The notes: a model not told the origin generated them from the letters alone. A stretch of DNA of 64,000 bases from an uncultured Collinsella sp. (GCA_900538305.1 UPXY01000003.1:75478-139477); one strand, 5' to 3'. Positions 53,339 through 62,834 are shown, counted from the stretch's first letter. Numbers and translations: made by a program.

Positions 53339-53776
53339 TTACCCTTGCGCGAGAAACTCATCGGGACTGAGCACGGGAACACCCTGCTCTTTGAGCATGC
53401 CTGCAAACACGCCGTCTCCGGACACGAGCACGCCGGAAAACGTACCGTCGTAGATGCGGCCTACACCGCAGGACGGACTGCGCGGCTGCAAGATGGCGAC
53501 GTCGATCGCTCCTGCGCGCGAGGCACGGGTGAGCTCAGCAGCGGCTCCAGCTCGAAACGTCTCGTCAACGCGCTCTCCCGCCTCGTTCACCACGACACCG
53601 CTTCTAACCTCCGAGCGCAACCGCGGCGTAGGCAAGCCCCCGGCGACCTCGGGGCAAACGGCGACGACCTCGCAACCACGCTTCTCAAGCGCGACCACGA
53701 GGTCATCGTAATAGTTGTTCCCACCGTTGTACTTGCAGTTCCTGCCCAACAGGCAGGCGCTTACGACGACGCGCAT
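53339..53776 (-). CDS. DUF523 family protein
   Basis: A 145-residue protein with the DUF523 pattern: SACLLGRNCKYNGGNNY, AVCPEVAGGLPTPRLRSEV, AILQPRSPSCGVGRIYDGTF. The conserved Cys and the Pro-rich turn suggest a metal or cofactor site. The function of the family is unknown. It follows the VOC gene upstream by 51 bases on the same strand. Confidence 0.85.
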   Translation of the reverse strand: MRVVVSACLLGRNCKYNGGNNYYDDLVVALEKRGCEVVAVCPEVAGGLPTPRLRSEVRSGVVVNEAGERVDETFRAGAAAELTRASRAGAIDVAILQPRSPSCGVGRIYDGTFSGVLVSGDGVFAGMLKEQGVPVLSPDEFLAQG

Positions 53777-53804
53777 GGGTATGGCGCAATCAGAAGCACT
53801 CGTG

Positions 53805-54323
53805 CTACTCGCCGAGCTTCTGCCCGCAAGACATGCAGAACGCGTCGCCCTCGCTCACAGGAGCGCCGCACTTGGGGCAGACCGGCCCCGCGACGGGAGC
53901 AGCAGCCGGAGCGACGGGCGCAGCGGCACCGGACGCCGCCATGATGTCGGCCATGGACTTGCCGCAGCCGGCGCAGAACATGTCGGAAGCGCTGATGCGG
54001 GTGTGGCAGAACGGGCACACCACGACCGTCGCGGCCTGCTGCGACGCGGCGTTCTGGCGCTCGAGCTCGTCGAGCTGGGCCTGGATGGAGGCACGCTCGG
54101 AGTCGATCTGGGCGATACCATCGAAGAGCTGCTCGCGCCCGGTACGGAACGACGGATCGTCCTTCGTGATATCGTAAAGGCTTGCGCCCAGCTGCGCCGC
54201 AAGCGCCTGGCGACGCTTCATGGCGTCGTTTAACTGGTTCTTGAGCTTCATCGATTCCACGCCGCGGTTGGCGCCGGCCACGCCGCGATTCAAGGAAGCC
54301 TGGACGTCATCGAGAAAACCCAT
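53805..54323 (-). CDS. Coiled-coil double zinc-ribbon protein
   Basis: A 172-residue protein. The first 95 residues are an amphipathic and coiled-coil region (MGFLDDVQASLNRGV, then QLFDGIAQIDSERASIQ). Two zinc ribbons follow: CPFCHTRISASDMFCAGCG and CPKCGAPVSEGDAFCMSCG, linked by an Ala/Pro spacer. I chose ATG at 54323 with GGTGG upstream. Function unknown; such proteins are common in Coriobacteria and clostridia near stress genes. A 206-base gap separates it from the NYN gene. Confidence 0.8.
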   Translation of the reverse strand: MGFLDDVQASLNRGVAGANRGVESMKLKNQLNDAMKRRQALAAQLGASLYDITKDDPSFRTGREQLFDGIAQIDSERASIQAQLDELERQNAASQQAATVVVCPFCHTRISASDMFCAGCGKSMADIMAASGAAAPVAPAAAPVAGPVCPKCGAPVSEGDAFCMSCGQKLGE

Positions 54324-54529
54324 GGGTTCCACCTTCTTAGCTATTCGAGCGAAACGGTCAACGGATCCACGGAGATTGAGCTCGCGAATCGCTACGAATA
54401 TACCACCTGTTGCGGACAAGATGCGCGGCGTACCAAAACTTGTAACGCCCGACTCCGTATAGGCACTCCAAGCCCATGCGCGCGCTCCCACGCAGCCTCG
54501 GTGAAGATACGATGTCGAGCGTCAGCTCA

Positions 54530-55489
54530 TCACAGCTCTTTGATGCGCAGGTAAATCGCCCGGGCACCGGCGGTGTTCGCCCGTTCCTCGAACTCGTACA
54601 CACCGAGGGACTCCAAAAACGGGCTGAGCTTGCGGAATCCGTAATTGCGCACGTCGAAATCGGGCAGGCGCTTAGGGAGCTCGCTTCCGACCGTCCCCAG
54701 AAACACCCAACCCTCTTCGTCGGAGAACTGGTCGACGATCGAATCGACCGCCGAACGGATGCGACGCATATGGCTGCGACGCGCCGTGCGAGGAAGCTCG
54801 CTGAACTCGATGTCCCCGCCCATATCGCCGGGAGCGCGCCGGGGACGCTGGGGCACCGCGCCGTGTTCCCCTACTGGCTCTTCCTCCTCGAGCCCGTCTT
54901 TCGCCCTGCCCAATGCTGACTTGCGCGTATCGGACGGCTTTTCCGCCTTCTTCGAAGCAGATTTCGAGGTGCGCTTCGCGCGCTTCGTGGAACCCTCGGG
55001 CTCGGCGTCGTCATCTTGGACGTCGTCTTCGTTGCGCCGTGCGGCGAAGAGCAGGTCGAGGTATTTGAACTGGTTGCACGCCGAGATGAACGGCTCGGGC
55101 GTCTTCTCCTCTCCCATGCCGATCACCTGCATGCCGCTCTCGCGCAAGCGGGCTGCAAGGCGTGTGAAATCGGAATCCGAGCTCACGAGCGCGAAGCCGT
55201 CGACGGTACCGGAGTAGAGGATGTCCATCGCGTCGATGATCATCGCCGAATCCGTCGCGCTCTTGCCCGTGGTGTAGCTGTACTGCTGCATGGGGATGAT
55301 CGAGTTATCGAGCAGCACGTTCTTCCATGAGGTGAGGCGCTGGCTCGTCCAGTCGCCGTAGATGCGCTTATAGGTGGCGATGCCGGAGTTCGCCACCTCG
55401 TCGAGGATGATCTTGATGTACTTCGGCGCGATGTTATCGGCATCAATGAGAATCGCGAAGCGCAGGTCGCTCTGGGTATCGGTAGCCAT
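54530..55489 (-). CDS. NYN-domain protein with C-terminal OST-HTH/LOTUS domain
   Basis: A 319-residue protein. Residues 1-150 form a PIN-like NYN domain: FAILIDADNIAPKYIK (acidic DADN), KSATDSAMIIDAMDILYSG and FALVSSDSDFTRLAARL hold the catalytic acidic residues of a ribonuclease. A Lys/Ser/Glu-rich linker of about 70 residues follows. The end (RRIRSAVDSIVDQFSDEEGW, then RNYGFRKLSPFLESLG) is the LOTUS winged helix that binds RNA. The predicted role is RNA processing or decay, as in LabA/YacP-like relatives. The start is ATG at 55489. Confidence 0.85.
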   Translation of the reverse strand: MATDTQSDLRFAILIDADNIAPKYIKIILDEVANSGIATYKRIYGDWTSQRLTSWKNVLLDNSIIPMQQYSYTTGKSATDSAMIIDAMDILYSGTVDGFALVSSDSDFTRLAARLRESGMQVIGMGEEKTPEPFISACNQFKYLDLLFAARRNEDDVQDDDAEPEGSTKRAKRTSKSASKKAEKPSDTRKSALGRAKDGLEEEEPVGEHGAVPQRPRRAPGDMGGDIEFSELPRTARRSHMRRIRSAVDSIVDQFSDEEGWVFLGTVGSELPKRLPDFDVRNYGFRKLSPFLESLGVYEFEERANTAGARAIYLRIKEL

Positions 55490-55669
55490 GATCGCCTTTC
55501 TGCGGAATGCTCGGATGTGAGAACCTGAATCCTGGACTGAGATTCTCACTTGGATGATACCCCGAACAACCTAGTACAGAATCATTCGCCGCACCCCTTC
55601 GCATCGGCAACAAATGAGACGCGTCTGATTCCGCCACGTCGAACGACAGATCACCTTGTCCACGTTCAG

Positions 55670-55696
55670 AAAAAAGCCCCACCGAAGTGGGGCTTT
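55670..55696 (-). terminator. Intrinsic terminator of ftsH
   Basis: On the minus strand AAAGCCCCAC and GTGGGGCTTT form a 10-base stem with a CGAA-type loop (55673-55696), followed by a run of six T. It lies 62 bases after the ftsH stop. Confidence 0.9.
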
Positions 55697-55757
55697 CGAG
55701 GACTATCTGAGCACGGAGGGTGTGCCGGGCCGCGAAGGCCAAAACTGCGCGCGCCCT

Positions 55758-57656
55758 TTAAGCCTGCGGGTTCGGCGGCATGAGCGGGTTCTCGCGCTTC
55801 AGGAGCGTCATAAACTCCTGCCCCGTGATCGTCTCCTTCTTGTAGAGATAGCGCGCGAGCTCATGCAGCTTGAACTTATTCTCCTTCAAAACCTGCATCG
55901 CGCGGGCATGTGCGTCCTCGATGAGCTTGCGCACGGCCTCGTCCACGTGCTCGGCGGTTCCGGGTGCGCACGTGAGCGACGTATCTTGCGAGAGGTAGGC
56001 GTTCTGCACGGTGCCAAGCGCCATCATGCCAAATTCCTCGGACATGCCGAAGCGCGTGATCATGTTGCGCGCGAGCTTCGTCGCCTGCTCGATGTCGTTC
56101 GCCGCGCCGGTGGTCATCTCGTTGAAGATGAGCTCCTCGGCTGCGCGGCCGCCGCAGTACACGGCAAGTTTGTCGAGCGCCTCCTGGCGGGTGGTGAGGA
56201 ACTTCTCGTCCTCCTCCACCTGCATGGTGTAGCCGAGCGCGCCCGAGGTGCGCGGCACGATGGTGATCTTCGTGACCGGCGCGCCCTCCTTCATGCTCGC
56301 CGCAACGATAGCGTGCCCGATCTCGTGGTAGCTCACGACCTGCTTCTCATGGTCCGAGAGCACCGTGGACTTACGCTGCTGGCCGGCGATGACGACCTCG
56401 ACGGATTCCTCGAAGTCCTCCTGCAGAGCACGGCTGCGACCCATGCGCACGGCGCGGAGCGCGCCCTCGTTGATGATGTTTGCGAGGTCGGCACCGGACG
56501 CACCGGGCGTGGCGCGCGCGATAGCGGAAAGATCGATGGGCGGTTGCGTCTTAACGTCCTTGGCATGAAGCTCAAGGATCGCCTTGCGGCCAGCAAGGTC
56601 GGGGAGCTCTACCGGGATGCGCCGGTCGAAGCGGCCGGGACGCAGGAGCGCCGGGTCGAGCGAGTCCGGGCGGTTCGTAGCGGCGAGCACCACGATGCCC
56701 TTGTGGTTATCGAAGCCGTCCATCTCGGTGAGGAGCTGGTTCAGCGTCTGCTCGCGCTCGTCGTTCGTGGAAAGCCCCTGATCGCGCCGCTTACCCACGG
56801 CATCGATCTCGTCGATGAACACGATGCACGGAGCGTTCTCGTTCGCCTGCTTGAAGAGGTCGCGTACCTTGGCGGCGCCGCGGCCGACGAACATCTCGAC
56901 GAACTCTGAACCAGAAATGCTGAAGAACGACACACCCGCTTCGCCGGCGACGGCCTTTGCGAGAAGCGTCTTACCGGTGCCCGGAGGGCCTACGAGCAGG
57001 GCACCACGCGGCAAGCGCGCACCGATGTCCTCGTAGCGCTTGGGATTCTCCAGGAAGTCGACGACCTCCTTGAGCGATTCCTTCGCCTCTTCCTGGCCTG
57101 CGACATCCTTGAACGTAACGCCGACGTCTTCGGATTTCACCTTGCGCGCGCCGCTCTTGCCGAGACCGCCCGCGCCGCCGAACCCGCCGCCGCCGAAGTT
57201 CATACTCGGGCCGTCATCACCCATCGCCTTCTTCATGCGGCGGTTGAGCCACCAGCCGATACCGAAGAAGATGAGGAACGGCACACCGAGCGTGAGCAAG
57301 TAATACGTCCAGATGCTCGAGTCGGTGTTCGGGATGATGACGTCGAGCGTGGCGCCAGCGTCGGTGATACGGTTCGTGAGATCCGAGTCGTTCGGCATCA
57401 CCGTGCACTGGTAGGCCACGGAGCCGTCGCCGCCCTTGAGCGTGTACAGCGCGGTGTACTCACCCTCCGTGTACTGCACGGCGTCGACCTTCTTGTCTGA
57501 AAGGTCGTCGAGGAACTGGCTGTAGCTCACGTCCTCGACCTTCACCTGACGCGCCATGTTGGGGAACAGCAGCGTGTTCAGCACCAGATAGACCACCAGT
57601 GCGATCAACACGTAAAGGATCATATTCCTTCTGCGTTTATGCTCATCCATCTCCAT
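55758..57656 (-). CDS. ftsH: ATP-dependent zinc metalloprotease FtsH
   Basis: A 632-residue membrane protease that degrades misfolded and regulatory proteins. Two membrane helices lie at about 10-30 and 112-130. AAA motifs are VGPPGTGKTLLAKAVAGE, CIVFIDEIDAVGKRRDQG and ATNRPDSLDPALLRPGRFDR; the zinc site is HEIGHAIVAASMKEG. The pore-loop FVG is FVEMFVGRGAAKV, where VGVGA is more usual. ATG at 57656 (MEMDEHKRRRN) follows GGAG nine bases upstream. It diverges from the MATE gene across 97 bases. Confidence 0.97.
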   Translation of the reverse strand: MEMDEHKRRRNMILYVLIALVVYLVLNTLLFPNMARQVKVEDVSYSQFLDDLSDKKVDAVQYTEGEYTALYTLKGGDGSVAYQCTVMPNDSDLTNRITDAGATLDVIIPNTDSSIWTYYLLTLGVPFLIFFGIGWWLNRRMKKAMGDDGPSMNFGGGGFGGAGGLGKSGARKVKSEDVGVTFKDVAGQEEAKESLKEVVDFLENPKRYEDIGARLPRGALLVGPPGTGKTLLAKAVAGEAGVSFFSISGSEFVEMFVGRGAAKVRDLFKQANENAPCIVFIDEIDAVGKRRDQGLSTNDEREQTLNQLLTEMDGFDNHKGIVVLAATNRPDSLDPALLRPGRFDRRIPVELPDLAGRKAILELHAKDVKTQPPIDLSAIARATPGASGADLANIINEGALRAVRMGRSRALQEDFEESVEVVIAGQQRKSTVLSDHEKQVVSYHEIGHAIVAASMKEGAPVTKITIVPRTSGALGYTMQVEEDEKFLTTRQEALDKLAVYCGGRAAEELIFNEMTTGAANDIEQATKLARNMITRFGMSEEFGMMALGTVQNAYLSQDTSLTCAPGTAEHVDEAVRKLIEDAHARAMQVLKENKFKLHELARYLYKKETITGQEFMTLLKRENPLMPPNPQA

Positions 57657-57753
57657 GGGTGAAACTCCATCCACTCGGTTCGCAATGATAGTAAGATACC
57701 CAGCGGTACTACCTGTAATCAGAAAAGTTTGCTGCATTTGGAAGCGAGAATCC

Positions 57754-59184
57754 ATGTCGATGTTGAAACGCAGAAACACTCATGCGGGCGCCGCATCGCT
57801 TGACGTGACGAGCGGTGTCATCTGGCAGCAGCTGCTCCTCCTGTGCATCCCCATCTTCTTGAGCTCGTTTTTTCAGCAGGCGCACGCACTCATCAACACG
57901 TTCATATTGGGGCAATTCGGCGGAAAGCTCGCCCTCGGCGGCGTGCAAGCGACAGCCTCCCTCTTCGAGCTCGCTGTTGGCTTCTCCGTGGGCGTGGGCG
58001 CCGGCTGCGCCGTGATCTCCGGCCAGTTCTTCGGTAGCCACGACGACGAGCGCCTGTCGCGCTCCATCCACACCGCCATGACGCTCGCACTGGCGGGCGG
58101 CTTGGCGATCTCGGTTGCAGGCGTGGTCTTCGTCCCCCATATCCTCGCCTTCATGGGCACACCCTCCGACCTCATGGCCGAGGCGGTTCCCTATGCCCGC
58201 TGCTACGCGGCCGCGATGGTATGCTCGCTTGTGCTCAACATGGGTTCGGCCCTTTTGCGCTCCGTGGGCGATACCCGCACGCCCGCCATGATCATCGCGA
58301 GCGGCTGCATCATCAACGCCGCGCTCGACATCCTGTTCGTCGCCGTGCTGCACCTCGAAGCCATGGGCTGCGGTCTCGCCACCGCGCTCACGCTCACGAT
58401 CAACGCGACATTCATGACGCGTCGCCTCATGCGGGCGCAAGGAGCTTGGCGGCTCGATCTGAGGCGTCTGGGGATAGACGGCCGCATCTGCAAGAGCATG
58501 CTCGCGACCGGACTCCCCTTAGGCATCCAGTCCTCGGTATATTCGTTCTCGAACATCATCCTGCAATCGACCGTGAACACGTTCGGCACGGACGCCGTCA
58601 CAGGCTGGGGGCTTTCGAGCCGCCTCGACGCGATCGTATGGATGGTCACGGAGGCACTCGGGGTCTCGGTGACGACGTTCGCTGCGCAGAACTTCGGTGC
58701 CCGCAACTACGAGCGCATGCGACAGGGGTACCATACATCGCTCGCGATCACGATCGCGCTCGTGGGCAGCTTGTCGGCGCTTCTCGTCGCATTCGTGGGG
58801 CCGCTCTCCCGCATCTTCATCGATGATGCCGCGGTAACGGGATACACCACCGTCATGATTCACTTCATCGCGCCGTTCTATCTGTTCTATTCGATCGTGG
58901 ACAACACTTCCGGAGCGATTCGCGGCTCCGGCGAGAGCCTTCGTCCGATGCTGCTCACGATCCTCGGCACCGTCGTGTTCCGCATGATCTGGCTGCTCGC
59001 CGTGGTGCCGCTCCATCACACCATCGAGACCATGCTCATGGTCTACCCCGTGACATGGATCCTCACGTCGATCCTGTTCGTCGCCTACCACCATTGGGGG
59101 CACTGGCTCCGTCATGCGGAGAGCCGCGCCGCACGACTCGCATCCGCCGCGAAGGCGCAGTCCACCGGCTCCCACTTGCGCTGA
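57754..59184 (+). CDS. MATE family efflux transporter
   Basis: A 476-residue membrane protein with about twelve hydrophobic helices. Typical MATE features are IFLSSFFQQAHALINTFILG, PYARCYAAAMVCSLVLNMGS and TGLPLGIQSSVYSFSNII. The substrate, probably a cation or drug coupled to H+ or Na+, cannot be told. ATG at 57754 was chosen as the start of the soluble N-terminus. The stop codon lies within the left arm of a hairpin at 59179-59249. Confidence 0.9.
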   Translation: MSMLKRRNTHAGAASLDVTSGVIWQQLLLLCIPIFLSSFFQQAHALINTFILGQFGGKLALGGVQATASLFELAVGFSVGVGAGCAVISGQFFGSHDDERLSRSIHTAMTLALAGGLAISVAGVVFVPHILAFMGTPSDLMAEAVPYARCYAAAMVCSLVLNMGSALLRSVGDTRTPAMIIASGCIINAALDILFVAVLHLEAMGCGLATALTLTINATFMTRRLMRAQGAWRLDLRRLGIDGRICKSMLATGLPLGIQSSVYSFSNIILQSTVNTFGTDAVTGWGLSSRLDAIVWMVTEALGVSVTTFAAQNFGARNYERMRQGYHTSLAITIALVGSLSALLVAFVGPLSRIFIDDAAVTGYTTVMIHFIAPFYLFYSIVDNTSGAIRGSGESLRPMLLTILGTVVFRMIWLLAVVPLHHTIETMLMVYPVTWILTSILFVAYHHWGHWLRHAESRAARLASAAKAQSTGSHLR

Positions 59185-59249
59185 ATCGCCTTAATTCGAC
59201 ATTTTCTAGCCGAAGAACAGCGATTCTGTCGAAATAAGGCGATTCAGCG
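59179..59249. repeat. 23-base inverted repeat at the MATE stop
   Basis: The arms 59179-59201 and 59227-59249 are complementary with a single mismatch (outer CGCTGAATCGCCTTA, inner TTCGACA). The 25-base loop holds TAGCCGAAGAACAGC. The MATE stop TGA (59182-59184) is in the left arm. No T run follows. Confidence 0.9.
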
Positions 59250-59320
59250 GATGCAGCCAAAACGGGATGCGGCGAGGGGCAGAAACAGGATGCAGCCAAA
59301 GCGGGATGCAGACGAGGGGC
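59249..59320. repeat. Direct repeat with 39-base period
   Basis: Two copies (59249-59280 and 59288-59320) of GGATGCAGCCAAA, then CGGGATGC and GAGGGGC, differ at a few positions. They follow the inverted repeat directly, filling the gap of 59185-59338 before the methyltransferase end. No coding frame is plausible here. Confidence 0.88.
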
Positions 59321-59338
59321 GGGGACGCATGGCGCGCC

Positions 59339-60244
59339 TTAGGCGTAGTGGCCGTGCTGGTAATGGTAGCTGTTTGAAGTGTGCGGGCAGAGCTGCCAGA
59401 ATGCGACGGCGGAAGCCGCGGCTACGTTGAGGGAATCCACACCGCGCGCCATGGGGATGCGGATCGTGAGATCGCAACCGTCGATGGTGCGACGCGAGAG
59501 GCCATCGCCTTCGGTGCCCATGAGCAACGCAAGGCGATCGATCGCGGCGAGCGCCGGGTCGTCGAGCGAGTAGGAATCGTCGGCAAGCGCCATAGCAGCG
59601 CAGGTGAAACCCGCTTCATGCAAAACGCTGAGACCGTCGGCAGGCCAGGAGCGCGCATCGGTCCCCAACCGCGTCCACGGCACCTGAAACACCGTGCCCA
59701 TGGAGACGCGGACGGCACGCCGGTACAGCGGGTCGCAGCAGGTGGGGCTCACGAGGATGCCATCGACGTTGAGCGCGGCGGCGCTTCGGAAGATCGCGCC
59801 GACATTCGTATGGTCGACGATGCCCTCGAGCACGCAGACGCGCACCGGGCGGCAGTCGGCATGGCTGGTCAGACCGTTCAAGAACGTTCGAGCATCCTCC
59901 ATGCGTGGACGCTTGAATGCCGCGAGCGCGCCGCGCGTCACGTTGAAGCCGGTGAGCTCCTCCATAAGCTCCATCGGCGCGATGAACGCGGGGATATCGA
60001 GTTCGGGTCGAGCGGCGGAAAGGTCGCCGAACAGCGGTTCGAACTGTTCAAGCCAGCGCTCTCCCATAAGAAAGCTCACCGGCTCGAGTCCTGCATTCAG
60101 CGCCCGCTCGATCACCTTCGCGCTCTCGGCGATGAAGATGCCCTTCTGGGGCTCGAGGACGCTCCGCAGCTGCCGCTCCGTGAGGTGCGTATATGCCTTG
60201 AGGCGCGGGTCGTCGAGATCTGCGATGTGCCGAACTTGAACCAT
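59339..60244 (-). CDS. SpoU/TrmH-family RNA 2'-O-methyltransferase
   Basis: A 301-residue protein. The N-terminal substrate-binding domain starts with HIADLDDPRLKAYTHLTER. The SPOUT trefoil knot motifs are VDHTNVGAIFRSAAALNVDG, LMGTEGDGLSRRTIDGCDLT and IPMARGVDSLNVAAASAVAFW. It should methylate a ribose in rRNA or tRNA. The ATG at 60244 follows AGGAGCACC. The target nucleotide cannot be predicted. Confidence 0.9.
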   Translation of the reverse strand: MVQVRHIADLDDPRLKAYTHLTERQLRSVLEPQKGIFIAESAKVIERALNAGLEPVSFLMGERWLEQFEPLFGDLSAARPELDIPAFIAPMELMEELTGFNVTRGALAAFKRPRMEDARTFLNGLTSHADCRPVRVCVLEGIVDHTNVGAIFRSAAALNVDGILVSPTCCDPLYRRAVRVSMGTVFQVPWTRLGTDARSWPADGLSVLHEAGFTCAAMALADDSYSLDDPALAAIDRLALLMGTEGDGLSRRTIDGCDLTIRIPMARGVDSLNVAAASAVAFWQLCPHTSNSYHYQHGHYA

Positions 60245-60382
60245 GGTGCTCCTTATGAGAATCACCCCGAGGTATTTCGACATGCGTTAACGGCATGCTT
60301 GCCGGGTCGCTTGACCGGCGCACGTCGAGATAGCCCTGGGGCAGCTTTTCTACTGATATAGATGATCCCGCAGAGGCGATCG

Positions 60383-60985
60383 CTACCCCACCACGTGGTC
60401 GAGCGCAGCCGAAACAACGTCGACCGCAACATCGAACCAGGAATATCCCGCACCCTTGTCTGCATCGCCGGGTTCCACGCGCTCGTACGTCATGAACTCG
60501 AAGGCAACTCCCTCGTCGCCCTCACCGGAATCAATGACGTATCCGCCGTCGCTCGAGCCAACGCGCCACGCAGGGTCTTCGTCCAAATTGGGGAAATACG
60601 CATCCGCCTCGCGCACGCAATGATTCTTCGTCACCACAGCCTCAGAACACAAGGGCAGAAATTGGCGGTACACCTCGGCGCCGCCGAGGACCCAAGCTTC
60701 GTCCTCGTCTGCTACGGCAGCGAGCGCCTCGTCCACCGAATGTACAACCTCGACGCCCTCGCGAGCAAAGTCCTCATCGCGCGTGAGCACGATATTCCGG
60801 CGATCTTTGAGCGGCCGTCCGCCCGGGTAACTCTCCAAGGTCTTGCGCCCCATGATGACGGCATGCCCTTTCGTGCAACGCACGAAATGCCGCATATCGG
60901 CACGGTTTGCGACCACCATATCGCCCGCGCGCCCGATGCCCCAGTCGTCGCACACCGCGACGATGGCTTTCAGCTTACAGCCCAC
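60383..60985 (-). CDS. folA: Dihydrofolate reductase
   Basis: A 200-residue NADPH-dependent enzyme regenerating tetrahydrofolate. Motifs are IVAVCDDWGIGRAGDMV, AVIMGRKTLESYPGGRPL, RNIVLTRDEDF and AWVLGGAEVYRQFL. It is about 30-40 residues longer than usual, with a C-terminal tail (ADKGAGYSWFDVAVDVVS). The start GTG at 60985 lies after AGGAGG, which overlaps the thyA stop. It is co-transcribed with thyA, whose product makes the dihydrofolate. Confidence 0.93.
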   Translation of the reverse strand: MGCKLKAIVAVCDDWGIGRAGDMVVANRADMRHFVRCTKGHAVIMGRKTLESYPGGRPLKDRRNIVLTRDEDFAREGVEVVHSVDEALAAVADEDEAWVLGGAEVYRQFLPLCSEAVVTKNHCVREADAYFPNLDEDPAWRVGSSDGGYVIDSGEGDEGVAFEFMTYERVEPGDADKGAGYSWFDVAVDVVSAALDHVVG

Positions 60986-60994
60986 GCGCACCTC

Positions 60995-61843
60995 CTATAC
61001 CGCGATGGGGATGTTGCGAATCTGCTCGCCGTGTTGGTAATCCTCGACAATGAGGTCGTCGGTCGTGAAATCGTAGAAGTTCTTGACCTCGGGGTTGAGC
61101 GAAACCTTCGGCGCCGGGTACTGCGGGCGCTGGATGAGTTCACGCACGATATCAACATGACGGTCGTAGATATGCGCGTCAACGATCACGTGCAAAAGCT
61201 CGCCCGCGACCATATCCACGCTCTGGGCGACCATCATGAGCAAGATCGCGTACTGGCACACGTTCCAGTTGTTCGCGGCGAGAATATCCTGGCTGCGCTG
61301 CATGAGCACCATGTTGAGCGTAGGCCGCTCATCGCCCTCGGCGTGCGTGACGTTATAGGTTACGCTGTACGCGCACGGGTACAGATGCATCTCGTGGAGG
61401 TCGGCGAACGTGTACATGTTCGTCATGATGCGCCGCGAGTACGGCGTGTGCGTAAGGTCGTAGAGCACACGATCCATCTGGTCGAACTCGCCCTCGGGAT
61501 ACTGCGACTTCTGAGCGATCTGGTAGCCGTAAGCCTTGCCGATAGACCCGGTCTCATCTGCCCACTCATCCCAAATGTGGCTGTTGAGGTCGTGGATGTT
61601 ATTCGACTTCCTCTGGTAGATCCAGAGGATCTCGTCCATGGCGCTCTTCAGCGCCGTGCGGCGAAGCGTGAGCGCCGGAAACTCCTCGCGCAGATCGTAG
61701 CGAGCCGTCACGCCGAAATTCTTAATCGTATAAGCAGGCGTTCCGTCTTCCCACTTTGGGCGCACCTTCTCACCCTGCGTGGTGGTACCGTGATCGAGGA
61801 TGTCCGAACACATCTTCACGAAGAGCTGATCAGCTTTGCTCAT
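60995..61843 (-). CDS. thyA: Thymidylate synthase (ThyA)
   Basis: A 282-residue enzyme making dTMP from dUMP. The catalytic Cys is in LYPCAYSVTYNV. Other motifs are MDEILWIYQRKSNNIHDLNS, QRSQDILAANNWNVCQYAIL and DAHIYDRHVD. It has a short insert in the N-terminal third, as in the Bacillus ThyA form. It uses methylenetetrahydrofolate and releases dihydrofolate for folA next door. Confidence 0.96.
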   Translation of the reverse strand: MSKADQLFVKMCSDILDHGTTTQGEKVRPKWEDGTPAYTIKNFGVTARYDLREEFPALTLRRTALKSAMDEILWIYQRKSNNIHDLNSHIWDEWADETGSIGKAYGYQIAQKSQYPEGEFDQMDRVLYDLTHTPYSRRIMTNMYTFADLHEMHLYPCAYSVTYNVTHAEGDERPTLNMVLMQRSQDILAANNWNVCQYAILLMMVAQSVDMVAGELLHVIVDAHIYDRHVDIVRELIQRPQYPAPKVSLNPEVKNFYDFTTDDLIVEDYQHGEQIRNIPIAV

Positions 61844-62045
61844 GGCGCTCCCCTCTCGTTGCGTCTAGCCGAATGCATCCATTGTACGCGAGCGCACGCC
61901 CGCATGCCCGCCGGAGCAGAAACCGTCACAACAACCAAGGCCCAGCAGCTTCCGCAAGCTCGCAACGGCTCACAGGTACGAGCATCTCAAACTGCAGATA
62001 CGCAAGATCTTACCTGCCATGACGCCTGAACCCGATGCCTGTGCC

Positions 62046-62738
62046 CTACGCGACGACGAAACCGTCCTCCTCCTCGCCCTTCGCATCGTTCGCACCGAGC
62101 CCCACCACAAAATCGATAAGCGGCGAGGAGATGAACACGGTGACGAGCGAAAACACGATCTTTGTGATGGGGATGTAGCTCAGCGAGAGCAGAAGCACGG
62201 AGAGATCCGTGAAGAGATAGCAACGCGCGAGCTTGAGGCCGGTTACCTTGTGGATAGAGAGCGCAAGCGCGTCATCGCCGCCGGCAGATGCGTTGCAGCG
62301 CACGACAAGACCAGCCCCCACGCCCACGAACACACCGCCCAGAATGGCCGCAACGAGCGGGTACGCGGAAAGATCCGGCAACATATGCGGAAGGCTCTCC
62401 CAAAGCGCATAGAAGAGCGCGAGGAGCACGCTCGAGACAGCAGACCAGCCCAGAAAGCCAGCGCCCAGTACAAAAAGGCCGACCGTGTAGCACACGACGT
62501 CGAGCACGGGCGAGGCGATGGACGCGTCGATGCCGAACCAATGGTTAAGCAGTAGGATGCCGCCAAGCACGCCGCCTTCCGTAATGCCCACGACCTGATG
62601 GATGTTATGCATACCGAACGTGAGGATCGCGCACCCGAGCGCGATGGTGGCAAACCGCTTGATGAGCCCTGCCGGGGTCGTCTTCGCGAGGGCTTCCTTG
62701 GCGGAACGTTGAACTTTGTTGACAATCTGAGCGAACAC
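62046..62738 (-). CDS. YitT/DUF161-family membrane protein
   Basis: A 230-residue protein with about six hydrophobic helices. The family motifs are FGMHNIHQVVGITEGGVLGG and RCNASAGGDDALALSIHKVTG. The first in-frame ATG (62783) has no ribosome site, so I chose GTG at 62738, which follows GGAG by eight bases. It is transcribed away from the MerR gene and probably shares its control region. Its substrate is unknown. Confidence 0.8.
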   Translation of the reverse strand: MFAQIVNKVQRSAKEALAKTTPAGLIKRFATIALGCAILTFGMHNIHQVVGITEGGVLGGILLLNHWFGIDASIASPVLDVVCYTVGLFVLGAGFLGWSAVSSVLLALFYALWESLPHMLPDLSAYPLVAAILGGVFVGVGAGLVVRCNASAGGDDALALSIHKVTGLKLARCYLFTDLSVLLLSLSYIPITKIVFSLVTVFISSPLIDFVVGLGANDAKGEEEDGFVVA

Positions 62739-62790
62739 GAATCTCACTCCATACTCGATCGCTTCGTCTGCATCTGAGTGCATAGGGTAA

Positions 62791-62811
62791 ACTCTGGTAT
62801 AGTACCAGGGT
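62791..62811. promoter_or_regulatory. MerR-type dyad operator
   Basis: ACTCTGGTA and TACCAGGGT flank a TAG centre (8 of 9 bases complementary). The dyad lies between two divergent genes, one a MerR regulator, and overlaps TATAGT on the plus strand as a possible -10 box. This is the layout of MerR operators, which sit within the promoter. Control of one or both genes is inference. Confidence 0.6.
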
Positions 62812-62834
62812 CAAGCCTCTGCTATGGAGGAAGT

